From: Polaromonas sp047303325
GTDB taxonomy: Bacteria > Pseudomonadota > Gammaproteobacteria > Burkholderiales > Burkholderiaceae_C
Length of the DNA: 64,000 nt
Direction of reading: 5' to 3'
NCBI RefSeq assembly: GCF_047303325.1
Contig: NZ_JBKBEX010000006.1
Location: forward strand, 1-64,000
Shown here: piece after piece, positions 45,489 through 54,183 of the stretch
How positions within the stretch are numbered: the first letter of the stretch is position 1
How the letters are laid out: every line of letters begins with the position of its first letter
Program-made: the position numbers and the translations under genes
The notes under the pieces: generated by a model
Told to the model about the DNA's origin: nothing
Databases searched by the model: none
The model's input: the letters and a program-made list of their open reading frames with translations, nothing else

Positions 45489-45510
45489 GGTCACGGTGCG
45501 CGCGAGCGCA
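45489..45510. repeat. Right-hand copy of the post-glmS repeat
   Basis: ggtcacggtgcgcgcgagcgca matches 32561-32582 at 20 of 22 bases and again forms a GNRA-loop hairpin. It overlaps no gene and abuts the stop codon of the M20 amidohydrolase gene. The 12.9 kb between the two copies holds the cupin, the SDR remnant and the salicylate/transport genes. Confidence 0.55.
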
Positions 45511-45512
45511 TA

Positions 45513-46676
45513 TCAGCCTGCAAGCGCAATACAAGCCACCTGAGCCAGCCACGCGATACCCAGCGGCAGGACCTCGTCGTTGAAGTCGTAGCTGGGATGG
45601 TGCAATGACGGGCTGTCTTCGCGCCGGGAGGTGGCGGCCTGGCCCAGCCAGAGGTAGGCGCCGGGCCTGGCCTGGAGCATGAAGGCAAAGTCCTCGGAGG
45701 TGAAGGCCGCCGAGGGCGCCATCGAGGCCTTCAGCCCCGCCGCCTCGGCGGCGCGCAGGGCCAGAGCCGCTTCCTGCGGCGTGTTCACGGTGGCGGGGTA
45801 GTAGCGCACATACTCCACTTCGATCGCGGTGCCTGTCGCCTGGGCCACGCCTTGCGCGATCTGCCGGATGGCGGCTTCGATGGTGTCCTGCACGTCCGCA
45901 TCGAAACTGCGCACCGTGCCCGTGAGTTCGACCGCCGAGGGCAGCACGTTGTGGGACTGGCCGCCGCTGATGCGTGTGACCGAGAGCACCGCGTTTTCGG
46001 TCGGTGGAATCCGGCGTGAGGTGATGGTGTGCAGTTGCGAGACCAGCTCGCTGGCGGCGAGCACCGCATCGGGCGTGCGGTGCGGCTGGGCCGCATGGCC
46101 GCCGCGGCCGCGGACCACGATGTCGAAGCGGTCCGCCGCCGCCATGATGGCGCCCGGCCGCGTCTGGGCGGTGCCGGCGGGCAGCTCCGGCCAGTTATGC
46201 AGGGCGTAGACCGCGTCGCAGGGGAAGCGCTTGAAGAGCCCTTCCTGGACCATCACGCGTGCGCCGCCCCGGCCTTCCTCGGCCGGCTGGAAGATGAAGT
46301 TGACGGTTCCGTTGAAACGGCGCGTGCGCGCCAGGTGGCGTGCCGCGCCCAGCAGCATGGCGGTATGCCCGTCGTGCCCGCAGCCGTGATGGATGCCGGG
46401 GAAACGGCTGAGGTGCGGCCTCTCGCCTTGCTCAAGAATCGGCAGTGCGTCCATGTCGGCGCGCAAGCCCACGCTGCGCCCTGCGGTGCCGGCGCGCAGC
46501 ACGCCGACAACACCGGTGCCGCCTATGCCTTCATGCACCTCCAGCCCCAGCTCGCGCAGGGCCGAGGCGACGATGCCGGCAGTGCGGTGCTCCTTGAAGG
46601 CCAGTTCCGGGTGCGCGTGCAGGTCGCGCCGCAGCGCGACCAGCTCGGGCAGCAGGTCCGCAATCTCCCTGGTCAT
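45513..46676 (-). CDS. M20-family amidohydrolase (hippurate-hydrolase type)
   Basis: A 387-residue metallopeptidase-family amidohydrolase. Zinc-site motifs are HPELAFKEHRT, GCGHDGHTAML, a EEGRGGARVM catalytic Glu segment, LHNWPELPAG and the late SEDFAFMLQ. The family removes acyl groups from amino acids or indole-acetyl conjugates. The start at 46676 overlaps the upstream AraC-type gene stop (ATGA), so they are coupled; a longer frame upstream was rejected. Being beside salicylate genes, N-salicyloyl or hippurate-like conjugates are conceivable substrates, but this is only a guess. Confidence 0.88.
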   Translation of the reverse strand: MTREIADLLPELVALRRDLHAHPELAFKEHRTAGIVASALRELGLEVHEGIGGTGVVGVLRAGTAGRSVGLRADMDALPILEQGERPHLSRFPGIHHGCGHDGHTAMLLGAARHLARTRRFNGTVNFIFQPAEEGRGGARVMVQEGLFKRFPCDAVYALHNWPELPAGTAQTRPGAIMAAADRFDIVVRGRGGHAAQPHRTPDAVLAASELVSQLHTITSRRIPPTENAVLSVTRISGGQSHNVLPSAVELTGTVRSFDADVQDTIEAAIRQIAQGVAQATGTAIEVEYVRYYPATVNTPQEAALALRAAEAAGLKASMAPSAAFTSEDFAFMLQARPGAYLWLGQAATSRREDSPSLHHPSYDFNDEVLPLGIAWLAQVACIALAG

Positions 46677-47056
46677 TGGAAGGCCTGGCGTGCCGCCCGC
46701 GGCTGGCTGGCGGCTGTGAGGTACTGCCCGGGCGTCATGCCGAACACGGTCTTGAAGTGCCGCGAGAGATGGCTTTGGTCGTAGAAGCCCGCCTCGCTGG
46801 CCGCGCTGGCGACCGGCATGCCCTGCCGCATCAGGGCTTGCGCCCGCGCCAGGCGCAGCCGGCAGATGTAGCGATGCGGGGACACCCCCACCTGCTGTCG
46901 GAACACGGTGGCGAAGCGCCATATGCTGAGCCCGGCGAGATCGGCCAGCTCCGTCAGCGACAGCGCCTGGTTGAGGTTCTCGTGGATGTGCCGCTGCACA
47001 CGCTGGATCGCTGCGGCCGAGCGGGCAGGCGCCGGGATGCGGGGAGGAGGGTTCAT
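46673..47056 (-). CDS. Short AraC-family regulator (DNA-binding domain only)
   Basis: A 127-residue protein consisting of just the AraC/XylS double helix-turn-helix (LTELADLAGLSIWRFATVFRQ ... GFYDQSHLSRHFKTVFGMTPGQY). There is no N-terminal effector domain. It overlaps the start of the amidohydrolase gene by four bases, so it is a likely regulator of that gene. Such short forms are known but have no obvious ligand sensor. Confidence 0.85.
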   Translation of the reverse strand: MNPPPRIPAPARSAAAIQRVQRHIHENLNQALSLTELADLAGLSIWRFATVFRQQVGVSPHRYICRLRLARAQALMRQGMPVASAASEAGFYDQSHLSRHFKTVFGMTPGQYLTAASQPRAARQAFQ

Positions 47057-47178
47057 GCTACCAAGCGTAGGCCGGCCCCACCGGAGATGGCACCGGAAAC
47101 AGGCGCCGGTGCAGCAGCAAATGTCGAATCAGGTCGGGCTGCAGCAAAAGCTGCGGCCCCCCGGCCTGCTCGGCGCGC

Positions 47179-47682
47179 TCAGGCGTGGGGCTGCATCAGC
47201 TGCTCGATGGGGTAGTAGTTCTTGACGAAGGGCGTCTTGATCACGATGTAGCTGAAGTACTTTTCGATGCCGATGTTGGCCTCCAGCAGGCCTTCGACGA
47301 TCTCCTGGTAGTGGTTCACGCCGCGCGTGACGAACTTCAGCAGGTAGTCGTAGCCGCCGCTGACCAGGTGGCATTCCACAATCTCGTCGATGGGGCGTAT
47401 GCTCATTTCGAACTTGACGAAGTCCTCGCGCTTGTGGTCCTGCAGCGTGACTTCGGTGAACACCAGCAGCGTGTCGCCCAGCTTCTCGAGCCGGATCTGC
47501 GCGCCGTAGCCGGCGATGTAGCCGGCCTGCTCCAGCCGCTTCACGCGCACGAGGCAGGGGCTGGGCGACAGGCCGACGGCATCGGCGATTTCAACGTTCG
47601 AGGCGCGCCCGTTTTTTTGCAGGTGGCACAGGATTCGAAGGTCGAGGCGGTCGAGTTTTGGGTTGCCGGTGGAGGTATTCAT
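47179..47682 (-). CDS. Lrp/AsnC-family transcriptional regulator
   Basis: A 167-residue regulator. The helix-turn-helix (LRILCHLQKNGRASNVEIADAVGLSPS, about 15-55) and RAM effector domain (about 75-155; VSGGYDYLLKFVTRGVNHY) are clear. It lies 43 bases downstream of a class III aminotransferase gene on the same strand and shares pattern with the Lrp gene at 57049. Target and effector amino acid are unknown. Confidence 0.9.
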   Translation of the reverse strand: MNTSTGNPKLDRLDLRILCHLQKNGRASNVEIADAVGLSPSPCLVRVKRLEQAGYIAGYGAQIRLEKLGDTLLVFTEVTLQDHKREDFVKFEMSIRPIDEIVECHLVSGGYDYLLKFVTRGVNHYQEIVEGLLEANIGIEKYFSYIVIKTPFVKNYYPIEQLMQPHA

Positions 47683-47725
47683 TGATAACCCCATTTAAGC
47701 AAGTTCCACGCCCAAGTCAATCAGG

Positions 47726-49123
47726 TCAAGCCAGGGCGCGCCGCACGTCGGGCTGCTCAAGCACGGTGTCCAGCGTGCGGTTCAGCCGCTCGAACATCTG
47801 CTCGAATTCCGAGGGTGTGAAGCACAAGGCCGGCGCGAAACCCAGGATGCTGTCGCCGAAAGCGCGGAAGATAAGGCCGTTCTCGTAAGCCGCTTTGGCG
47901 ATGCGGTCGGGCAGTTGCAGCGCGGGGTCGAAGCTGGCCTTGGTGTATTTGTCGCTCACCAGTTCGAGTGCGCCCAGCAGGCCGCGCGAGCGCGCGTCGC
48001 CCACCAGCGGATGGCGCAGCATGGACCGCAAGCCGGCTTCGAAGTGGGGCGCGACGCGCTGGCCGTTGGCGAGGATGCCGCCTTCTTCGTAAAGCCGTAT
48101 GACTTCCAGTGCCACCGCGGCGCTGACCGGGTGCGCGGAATAGGTGGCGCCGTGGCCCACCAGGGCGCCGGCCGGCGTGCCGTCGGCAATGCCCGCGTAC
48201 ACGCGCTCTGACATGAGCAGCGCGCCCATAGGCGCATAGCCGGACGTCAGTCCCTTGGCAACCGTCATCAGGTCCGGCGACACGCCCTCGGCTTCGCAGG
48301 CGAACATCGGGCCGGTGCGGCCGAAACCGGTGATCACCTCGTCAGCCACGAACAGGATGTCCAGCTCGCGGCAGGCCTGGTGCATGGCCTTGAGCCAGCC
48401 CTCGGGCGGCACGATCACGCCGCCCGAGCCCTGGATAGGTTCGCAGAAGAAGGCCGCGACGTTTTCAGCGCCCAGCGTGTTCACCTTCTCGCGCAGGGCG
48501 GCCACCGAAGCCGCGATCAGCGCCTGCGGATCGCTGCCCACCGGGCTGCGATAGGGGTAAGGCGAGGGGATGTAATGCTGGTCGGGGCGCGGCAGGTCGA
48601 AGCCGCGGTGGAAGGCGGGCAGGGCCGTCAGGCCCGCGCCGGTGGAGGATGAGCCGTGATAGCCGCGTTCCAGCGCGATGAAGTGCTTCTTGCGCGGCCG
48701 GCCCGTCGCGTTGTAGTACTGCACGATGAGGCGGACTGCCGCATCGACGGCCTCGGAGCCGCCCAGGGTGAGGTACACATGCTCCAGCCCGGGCGGCGCG
48801 ATTTCCACCAGTTTGGCGGCCAGGCGTATGGCCGGCTCGCTGGCGTAGCTGAAATAACCCGTCGCGTAGGGCAGCTCGCGCATCTGGCGCGCGGCGGCTT
48901 CCACGACGCTTTCGTGGCCGTAGCCGATGTTGACGCACCACAGGCCCGCGAAGGCGTCGAGCAGTTCGCGGCCGTCGGCGTCGCGCAGCCAGGCGCCCTT
49001 GCCGGAGCGCAGCACCGTGGCGCCGCGTTGCTCATGGCCGCGCCAGTTGGCCACGGGGTGGATCAGGTGCGCCCGGTCGAGCGCCACCAGCGAAGAATCG
49101 AGGGAAAGGGTTTTGGTGGACAT
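47726..49123 (-). CDS. Class III (omega) aminotransferase
   Basis: A 465-residue PLP enzyme. The opening HPVANWRGHEQRGATVL, GKGAWLRDADGRELLDAFAGLWCVNIGYGH, SGSEAVDAA-like LGGSEAVDAAVRL, YHGSS and the PLP lysine in DLMTVAKGLTSGY place it among beta-alanine/putrescine/omega-amino-acid:pyruvate transaminases. The start at 49123 is one of two adjacent ATGs. The Lrp gene at 47179 follows on the same strand and probably regulates it. Confidence 0.9.
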   Translation of the reverse strand: MSTKTLSLDSSLVALDRAHLIHPVANWRGHEQRGATVLRSGKGAWLRDADGRELLDAFAGLWCVNIGYGHESVVEAAARQMRELPYATGYFSYASEPAIRLAAKLVEIAPPGLEHVYLTLGGSEAVDAAVRLIVQYYNATGRPRKKHFIALERGYHGSSSTGAGLTALPAFHRGFDLPRPDQHYIPSPYPYRSPVGSDPQALIAASVAALREKVNTLGAENVAAFFCEPIQGSGGVIVPPEGWLKAMHQACRELDILFVADEVITGFGRTGPMFACEAEGVSPDLMTVAKGLTSGYAPMGALLMSERVYAGIADGTPAGALVGHGATYSAHPVSAAVALEVIRLYEEGGILANGQRVAPHFEAGLRSMLRHPLVGDARSRGLLGALELVSDKYTKASFDPALQLPDRIAKAAYENGLIFRAFGDSILGFAPALCFTPSEFEQMFERLNRTLDTVLEQPDVRRALA

Positions 49124-49299
49124 CATGGGCACAAGCTTAGGCGCGAGTGCGCAGCGGGTGCTGCGGCTTGCCCCCCGGCGCACGCACGACCATGCTGTTG
49201 TTCGTGCGCGGACGGTAGAAGATTCTGCGGCGCCCCGGGAGGGGCTCCAGGCTCGAGGCTCGGCTTTTAGTGCACCTCTTTCAAGGTCTTTGTTTTACT

Positions 49300-49410
49300 C
49301 CCTCTCCCCCTGGGAGAGGGCGGGGGTGAGGGCGCCGGGCGATTGATCCGGATGCTGCGCCCAAACCTGTCGCCGCGGCCCTCACCCCAACCCTCTCCCA
49401 AAGGGAGAGG
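49300..49410. repeat. Paired ccctctccc hairpins forming one larger inverted repeat
   Basis: Two hairpins of the same family (arms ccctctccc/gggagaggg, 49300-49320; ccctctccc/gggagagg, 49391-49410) are joined by ggggtgaggg (49323-49332) and its complement ccctcacccc (49379-49388). The whole 111 bases can therefore fold as a REP-doublet-like structure. It lies downstream of the GhrA-like gene and upstream of the aminotransferase promoter region. The rest of the gap (49124-49299) holds nothing recognisable. Confidence 0.65.
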
Positions 49411-49420
49411 AGGAGAGACC

Positions 49421-50347
49421 TTAGTAACCGCGCGAGCGGTCCACCACACCTTCGAGCGGCAGGCCGGCCTCGTAGCGCCGCAGGTTGTCCAGCAGCGCTT
49501 CGCCTGCGGTTTCGGCCTGGGTCGCGCTGGCGATATGGGGCGTGAGCCAGATACGCGGATGCTTCCAGAACGGGTGGCCCTGCGCCGGAGGCTCCGGTTC
49601 GCAGACATCCAGGACCGCGGCCGAAAGCCGCCCGTTTTCCAGCGCGGCCAGCAAATCCGCTTCCACCAGGTGGCCGCCGCGCGCGGCGTTGACGAGGCAG
49701 GCGCCTTCGGGCAGCGCGTCGAACACGCGCCGGCCCAGGATGCCGCGCGTTTCAGGCGTGAGCGGCAGCATGCACACCAGGATGTCGGTGCGGGCCAGGA
49801 ACTCATCGAGTTCCGCCTCGCCGCTGTAGCAGCGCACGCCCGGCTCGTTGCGGCGCGAACGGTTCCAGCCCGCGCAGTCAAAGCCCAGCAGCCGCAATTG
49901 TGCAAGGGCGGCGCGCCCCAGCATGCCCATGCCCATCACGCCCACGCGCCGCGTGGAGGCCGGCCGCACGGGGTGATCCTTCCACTGGCTGCGCCGCTGC
50001 TGGTCGAGGTAGAGCGGCATATCGCGATGCAGCGACAGCACGGACCAGCTGACGTACTCGCACATGCAGGCCGTCAGGCCCGGCTCCACCATGCGCACGA
50101 CGGTCAGCTCCGGCGGCAAGGCCGAAAAGTCAAACTGGTCCACGCCCGCCCCGACCGAGAACAGGATCTCCAGGCTGGGAAGCGTTTCAGCCAGGCGCGG
50201 CGGAGGCTCCCAGGCCGCGAGAAAGCGCACCTGATCCGGGTTTGGCACCTCGGGCCAGGTCCAGAAGGGCAGTTGCGGCATCCCGCGCGCGAACTGCTCT
50301 GCCCACACCGCCCCGCGCTGCGCGGGGCCCTTATATAAAAAAGCCAT
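49421..50347 (-). CDS. 2-hydroxyacid dehydrogenase, GhrA type
   Basis: A 308-residue D-isomer 2-hydroxyacid dehydrogenase reducing glyoxylate or hydroxypyruvate with NAD(P)H. The nucleotide site is GVMGMGMLGRAAL. The catalytic Arg is in NAARGGHLVEADLL, the Glu in DVCEPEP, and the His in LTPHIASATQ. Length matches E. coli GhrA. The start at 50347 was chosen; a longer frame to 50611 runs into the repeat region. It may dispose of keto acids formed by the neighbouring aminotransferase. Confidence 0.9.
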   Translation of the reverse strand: MAFLYKGPAQRGAVWAEQFARGMPQLPFWTWPEVPNPDQVRFLAAWEPPPRLAETLPSLEILFSVGAGVDQFDFSALPPELTVVRMVEPGLTACMCEYVSWSVLSLHRDMPLYLDQQRRSQWKDHPVRPASTRRVGVMGMGMLGRAALAQLRLLGFDCAGWNRSRRNEPGVRCYSGEAELDEFLARTDILVCMLPLTPETRGILGRRVFDALPEGACLVNAARGGHLVEADLLAALENGRLSAAVLDVCEPEPPAQGHPFWKHPRIWLTPHIASATQAETAGEALLDNLRRYEAGLPLEGVVDRSRGY

Positions 50348-50415
50348 CTTTAGATTTCCATGCAATTCGGCAGAACCCGCGATCTGTGAATGTGGGCAGC
50401 CAAAACCAGTGCCCG

Positions 50416-50564
50416 CGCGGAACCGGCTTTGCCGGGCCGCAGAGTGGCCTTGCAGGCCGCGTGGCTGCCAGAGGCAACCACCGCTCGCCCCGTCCAGACC
50501 GACGCAGGTCGGTCTGGAGCCGCGGGTCTCGCCCCCCTGAGGGGGGAGCAGGCTACACGAAGTG
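50416..50564. repeat. GC-rich palindromic intergenic repeat, copy B (inverted)
   Basis: This is the inverted counterpart of 2774-2841: cgcggaaccggctttgccgggccgc (50416-50440), cccccctgagggggg (50532-50546) and tacacgaagtg (50554-50564). About 80 bases including a ccagaccgacgcaggtcggtctgg hairpin are inserted between blocks. It fills most of the 241-base gap between convergent genes. Confidence 0.6.
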
Positions 50565-50588
50565 AGCCTGAACGGGGGTGGGCCATTT

Positions 50589-51488
50589 CTAGCCCATAGC
50601 CTGACTGACAAGCGCCCAGCCGCCTACGGCCGGCCCACGCTCCAGCGGCCCGCCGCGCACCATGGTCGTCACCGTGTCCACGCGGGGCAGGCCCTGTGCC
50701 TCCAGCCATTCAGGCAGCCCGCTGGCAGCGTCGACGTCGATGCGCAGGAACTTGCCTGCATAGTGGCTGCACCAGTGGCCTATGAGTGCCTGCGCCCCCG
50801 CGAGATCGGGTGCCACCACGGGGCCGATGGCGTGGCCGCGCCCGAAGCGCCGCACGACGGAAAAGCCGACGGCTTCGCCCCCGCTTGCCAGCACCACCGC
50901 TTCGCCGTCGGCCAGCAGTTTGCGCAGCATCGCTTCACGCGGCATGCCGGCGCTTCGCGCATCGAGCGCGGCCAGTGTCTTCGCGTCGTTGCGGCCCAGC
51001 GGGCGCAGCCGCATGCCTTGCGGCAGGGCCACCAGCTGGGCCGGGGTCGCCAGGCCCTGGTGCTGCCGGACCTCGCCCGTGATCGCAAAGCCCATGCGTT
51101 CGTACAGGCCGCGGCCTTCGGGCGTGGCGTGCAGCAACACGGTGCGCCCGTCCAGCCCGGCCATCACCGCGTGCATGAGGTGCTGGCCCACGCGCTGCCC
51201 CTGCATGCGCGGCGCCACCACCACCAGGCCCACCGTCGCGTGCTGTTTGCCCCACTGCCAGTGCACAGCCGTGCCCACCAGTTCACCGTCGCGCACCGCG
51301 GCCACGCCCTGGCCGTGCGCTACGGCGAACTGCCAGTCTTCCAGCCGGTGCGGCCACTGGAACTCGCGCGACAGCGCTTGCGCGGCTTCGAGGTCATCCA
51401 CCTTCAGGCGCCGTAACGACACCCCGTCGGGCAGGGCGCGGCCCACCGCCGCAAGTGCGGCCTGTGGATCAAATATGTGGTCGGACAT
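50589..51488 (-). CDS. Two-domain GNAT acetyltransferase
   Basis: A 299-residue protein with two GNAT domains. The first (about 20-140) has VVVAPRMQGQRVGQHLMHAV, the acetyl-CoA-binding loop. The second (about 150-290) lacks a clear Q/R-x2-G-x-G/A loop and may be inactive. The start at 51488 follows a good ggaaag ribosome binding site. Substrate is unknown. The gene diverges from the HAD/cupin/oxidase run across a 339-base gap. Confidence 0.82.
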   Translation of the reverse strand: MSDHIFDPQAALAAVGRALPDGVSLRRLKVDDLEAAQALSREFQWPHRLEDWQFAVAHGQGVAAVRDGELVGTAVHWQWGKQHATVGLVVVAPRMQGQRVGQHLMHAVMAGLDGRTVLLHATPEGRGLYERMGFAITGEVRQHQGLATPAQLVALPQGMRLRPLGRNDAKTLAALDARSAGMPREAMLRKLLADGEAVVLASGGEAVGFSVVRRFGRGHAIGPVVAPDLAGAQALIGHWCSHYAGKFLRIDVDAASGLPEWLEAQGLPRVDTVTTMVRGGPLERGPAVGGWALVSQAMG

Positions 51489-51827
51489 AGGGCTTTCCTT
51501 CAAAACTTCCGCTCGTCAATACATCGATACATCGATCGCGGTTTGGGGGTGATGATGCTTGGCGGGGTGATTTGAGGCTTGTACGATCTTGGCGCCCGCC
51601 GCCGCCGCCCGCAGAACGGCACAAAGCGCCTCGTGCCCGCCGCAGTCCGGATGAATACTTTGCGCGTACCGCGCAGAACCGCAACAACTGCGGCGAAGGC
51701 TGCCTACGATTGCTTTCTGTATTGAAGCGATTGAATCGATTGAACCACCACTTTCATCACGTCACCACGTCACCACGTCACCACGTCACCACGTCACCAC
51801 GTCACCACACCACCAACGAGGCAAACC
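51489..51827. other. 339-base gap with short tandem repeats
   Basis: No convincing gene lies here; the frame at 51572-52291 shows no family features and overlaps the HAD gene. The gap contains two atacatcg units (51519-51534) and a near-repeat gattgaatcgattgaa (51730-51745). Six acgtcacc units (51759-51806) end just before the HAD gene's start. Promoters of the divergent GNAT and HAD genes must be here. Confidence 0.6.
51759..51806. repeat. Tandem repeat, six 8-bp units (acgtcacc)
   Basis: Six exact copies end 22 bases upstream of the HAD gene's ATG, so they lie in its 5' leader. The unit is not a multiple of three and would be prone to slippage. There is no protein in this frame, so copy-number change could alter leader length or structure only. 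Confidence 0.8.
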
Positions 51828-52496
51828 ATGATCTTCCGGCCCAAATACATCACTTTCGACTGCTACGGCACGCTCACCAACTTCCGCATGGCCGAAGTGG
51901 CCTACCAAATCTATGCCGGCCAGCTGCCCCCCGAGCGGCTCAACCAGTTCGTGAAAGACTTCGCCGCCTATCGCCTGGACGAGGTCATGGGCGACTGGAA
52001 GCCTTACGACCAGGTGCTCAAATCTGCGATCTCCCGCAGCTGCAAGCGCTACGGCGTGGTTTACCGCGACGAAGACGGCCAGAAGTTCTACGACGCCGTG
52101 CCCACTTGGGGCCCGCACGCCGATGTGCCGGAAGCCCTCACGCGCATCGCCAAAGAAATCCCGCTGGTGATCATCTCCAACGCCATGAACGAGCAGATCC
52201 ATTCCAACGTGCGCAAGCTCGAGGCGCCCTTTCACAAGGTCTACACCGCGCAGGACGCCGGCGCCTACAAGCCTCGCCTGCAGGCCTTTGAGTACCTGCT
52301 GGACCAGCTCGGCTGCGCGCCCGAAGACATCCTTCATTGCTCTTCCAGCCCGCGCTACGACCTCATGCCCGCCCACGACCTGGGCATCAAGAACAAGGTG
52401 TTCGTCAACCGCAACCACGAACCCCGGGCCAACGAGGCCTACAGCTTCGCCGAGATCCGCGACATCAGCGGCCTGCCGGCGCTGGTTGGTTTGTGA
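51828..52496 (+). CDS. HAD-superfamily hydrolase (haloacid dehalogenase type II family)
   Basis: A 222-residue cytosolic HAD protein. Motif I is ITFDCYGTLTNF, motif II is VIISNAM, the lysine is in AYKPRLQAFEYLL, and motif III is CSSSPRYDLMPAHDLG. The name follows L-2-haloacid dehalogenase relatives, but members may be phosphatases. It is paralogous to the HAD protein at 59974, with the same start and motif wording. It leads a run with a cupin and an FAD oxidase. Confidence 0.88.
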   Translation: MIFRPKYITFDCYGTLTNFRMAEVAYQIYAGQLPPERLNQFVKDFAAYRLDEVMGDWKPYDQVLKSAISRSCKRYGVVYRDEDGQKFYDAVPTWGPHADVPEALTRIAKEIPLVIISNAMNEQIHSNVRKLEAPFHKVYTAQDAGAYKPRLQAFEYLLDQLGCAPEDILHCSSSPRYDLMPAHDLGIKNKVFVNRNHEPRANEAYSFAEIRDISGLPALVGL

Positions 52497-52516
52497 TGGT
52501 GAAAGGACCCGAACCC

Positions 52517-52876
52517 ATGAGCAACCTGACCTTCTTCAAACTCGGCGATCTCGGCCCCGGCCGCGAAAGCCTCCCCGTGCCCGAGCGCTTGCTCGAGGGC
52601 GATCCGCGCTTCACGAACTGGGACGTGGATCAGACCGCCGACGGCAAGCTGCGCACCGGCGTGTGGCAGACCACGCCCGGCACGCTGCGCTCCATCAAGG
52701 GCGGCGTCTGGGAGTTCTGCTACATCCTGTCGGGCGTCTCGGAGCTGGTCGAGGACGGCGGCAAGACCTACCGCGTGCAGGCCGGTGACGCCTTCGTGAT
52801 GAAGCCCGATTGGGTGGGCGTGTGGCGCTGCATCGAGACCACGCGCAAAATCTGGACCATTTACGGCAGCGCATGA
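52517..52876 (+). CDS. Cupin-fold protein (DUF861 type)
   Basis: A 119-residue cupin of the ureidoglycolate-hydrolase-like DUF861 group. The strand pattern is GVWQTTPGTLRSIKGGVWEFCYILSGVSEL followed by DGGKTYRVQAGDAFVMKPDWVGVWRCIE. Such proteins often sit beside FAD-dependent amine oxidases. It overlaps the next start (ATGA), which indicates coupling with that oxidase. Confidence 0.82.
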   Translation: MSNLTFFKLGDLGPGRESLPVPERLLEGDPRFTNWDVDQTADGKLRTGVWQTTPGTLRSIKGGVWEFCYILSGVSELVEDGGKTYRVQAGDAFVMKPDWVGVWRCIETTRKIWTIYGSA

Positions 52877-54156
52877 AGCTCGAATCCTTCTGGACCGATA
52901 CCACCGCGCCCTTCGAAGGCCGCAGTGACGAGCTGCCCGTCAAGGCCGACGTGGTGGTTGTGGGCGGCGGTTTCACCGGCCTGTCGGCGGCCCGCAGGCT
53001 GGCCATGCGCGGCGCCCGCGTGGTGGTGCTGGAGGCATCGGTGGTGGCCGCCGAGGCCTCGGGCCGCAACGGCGGCCATGTGAACAACGGCCTGGCCGTG
53101 GACTATGCCACCGTCGCCGCACGCGTGGGCGTTGAACGCGCCGCCGCCTGGTACCGTGCCTACGACGACGCGGTGGACACCGTGGAGCGCATCGTGCGCG
53201 AAGAGGAGATTGCCTGCGATTTCCATCGCCGCGGCAAGCTCAAGATCGCCGGTCGGCCTGCCCATTACGAGGCGCTGGCGCGCGGCTTCGAGCGCCTGCG
53301 CCGCGAAGCGGATTCCGAGGTCGAACTGGTGCCGCCGCAACGCATCCACGAAGAGGTCGCTTGCGACCGGTTCGCCGGCGGCCTGCTGTTCAAGAAAAGC
53401 GCGCAGATGCACATGGGCCAGTTCGGCCGGGGCCTGGCGGAAGCAGCAGCCCGGCGCGGCGCGCTGATCTATGACCACGCGCCGGTGCAAAAGCTGCAGC
53501 GCCTGCACGGCCATGCCTACCGCGTGCACACGCCGCGCGGCACCGTGGACGCCGACCAGGTGCTGGTGGCCACCGGCGCCACGCGCCATGGCGCGTTCTC
53601 CAGCTTCTCTTACTGGCGGCGCCGCATTGTGCCCATCGGCAGCTTCATCATCGTGACCGAGCAGCTCGATGCCGCCATGGTGAAAGCGCTGTTACCGCAG
53701 CGCCGCACCTACACCACCACCGACACGCTGCACAATTACTTTCGCCTCACGCCCGACAACCGCCTGGTGTTCGGCGGGCGCGCGCGCTTTGCGCTGTCCA
53801 GCCCGCGCTCCGACGCCAAGAGCGGCCAGGTGCTGCGCGAGCAGATGGTGGCGATGTTTCCGCAACTGCGCGACGTGCGCATCGCCTACTGCTGGGGCGG
53901 CATTGTCGACATGACGCAGGACCGCCTGCCCCACGCCGGCGAAACCGAGGGCCTGTATTACTCCATGGGCTACAGCGGCCACGGCACGCAGATGTCGGTG
54001 CACATGGGCGAGTGCATGGCCCGCGTGATGGCCGGCGACCTGGCGGCCAACCCCTGGCGCGACAACCCCTGGCCCGCCATCCCGGGCCATTTCGGCACAC
54101 CCTGGTTCCTGCCCGCCGTGGGGCTGTACTACACGATCAAAAACAAATTCGCCTAG
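52873..54156 (+). CDS. FAD-dependent amine oxidase/dehydrogenase (DAO family, PuuB-like)
   Basis: A 427-residue flavoprotein. The FAD-binding motif ADVVVVGGGFTGLSAARRLAMRGARVVVLEA begins at about residue 20. The C-terminal half has RIAYCWGGIVDMTQDRLPHAG, then YYSMGYSGHGTQMSVHMGE, as in gamma-glutamylputrescine oxidase and related enzymes. It should oxidise an amine to an aldehyde or imine, releasing peroxide and ammonia. Coupled to a cupin gene and followed by a peptide-type receptor, it fits catabolism of an imported amino compound. Confidence 0.88.
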   Translation: MKLESFWTDTTAPFEGRSDELPVKADVVVVGGGFTGLSAARRLAMRGARVVVLEASVVAAEASGRNGGHVNNGLAVDYATVAARVGVERAAAWYRAYDDAVDTVERIVREEEIACDFHRRGKLKIAGRPAHYEALARGFERLRREADSEVELVPPQRIHEEVACDRFAGGLLFKKSAQMHMGQFGRGLAEAAARRGALIYDHAPVQKLQRLHGHAYRVHTPRGTVDADQVLVATGATRHGAFSSFSYWRRRIVPIGSFIIVTEQLDAAMVKALLPQRRTYTTTDTLHNYFRLTPDNRLVFGGRARFALSSPRSDAKSGQVLREQMVAMFPQLRDVRIAYCWGGIVDMTQDRLPHAGETEGLYYSMGYSGHGTQMSVHMGECMARVMAGDLAANPWRDNPWPAIPGHFGTPWFLPAVGLYYTIKNKFA

Positions 54157-54183
54157 ATTTTTCCACGCGAGGAGACATAGACA

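Noticed and set aside
46677..46922. N-terminal extension of the M20 amidohydrolase
   Set aside because: The extra 82 residues are antisense-like, cover the AraC-type gene and have no conserved features.
51759..51806. CRISPR array
   Set aside because: Units are only 8 bp and directly adjacent, with no spacers.
51572..52291. 239-residue plus frame before and over the HAD gene
   Set aside because: It contains the tandem repeat translated as His/Thr and overlaps the HAD gene out of frame.
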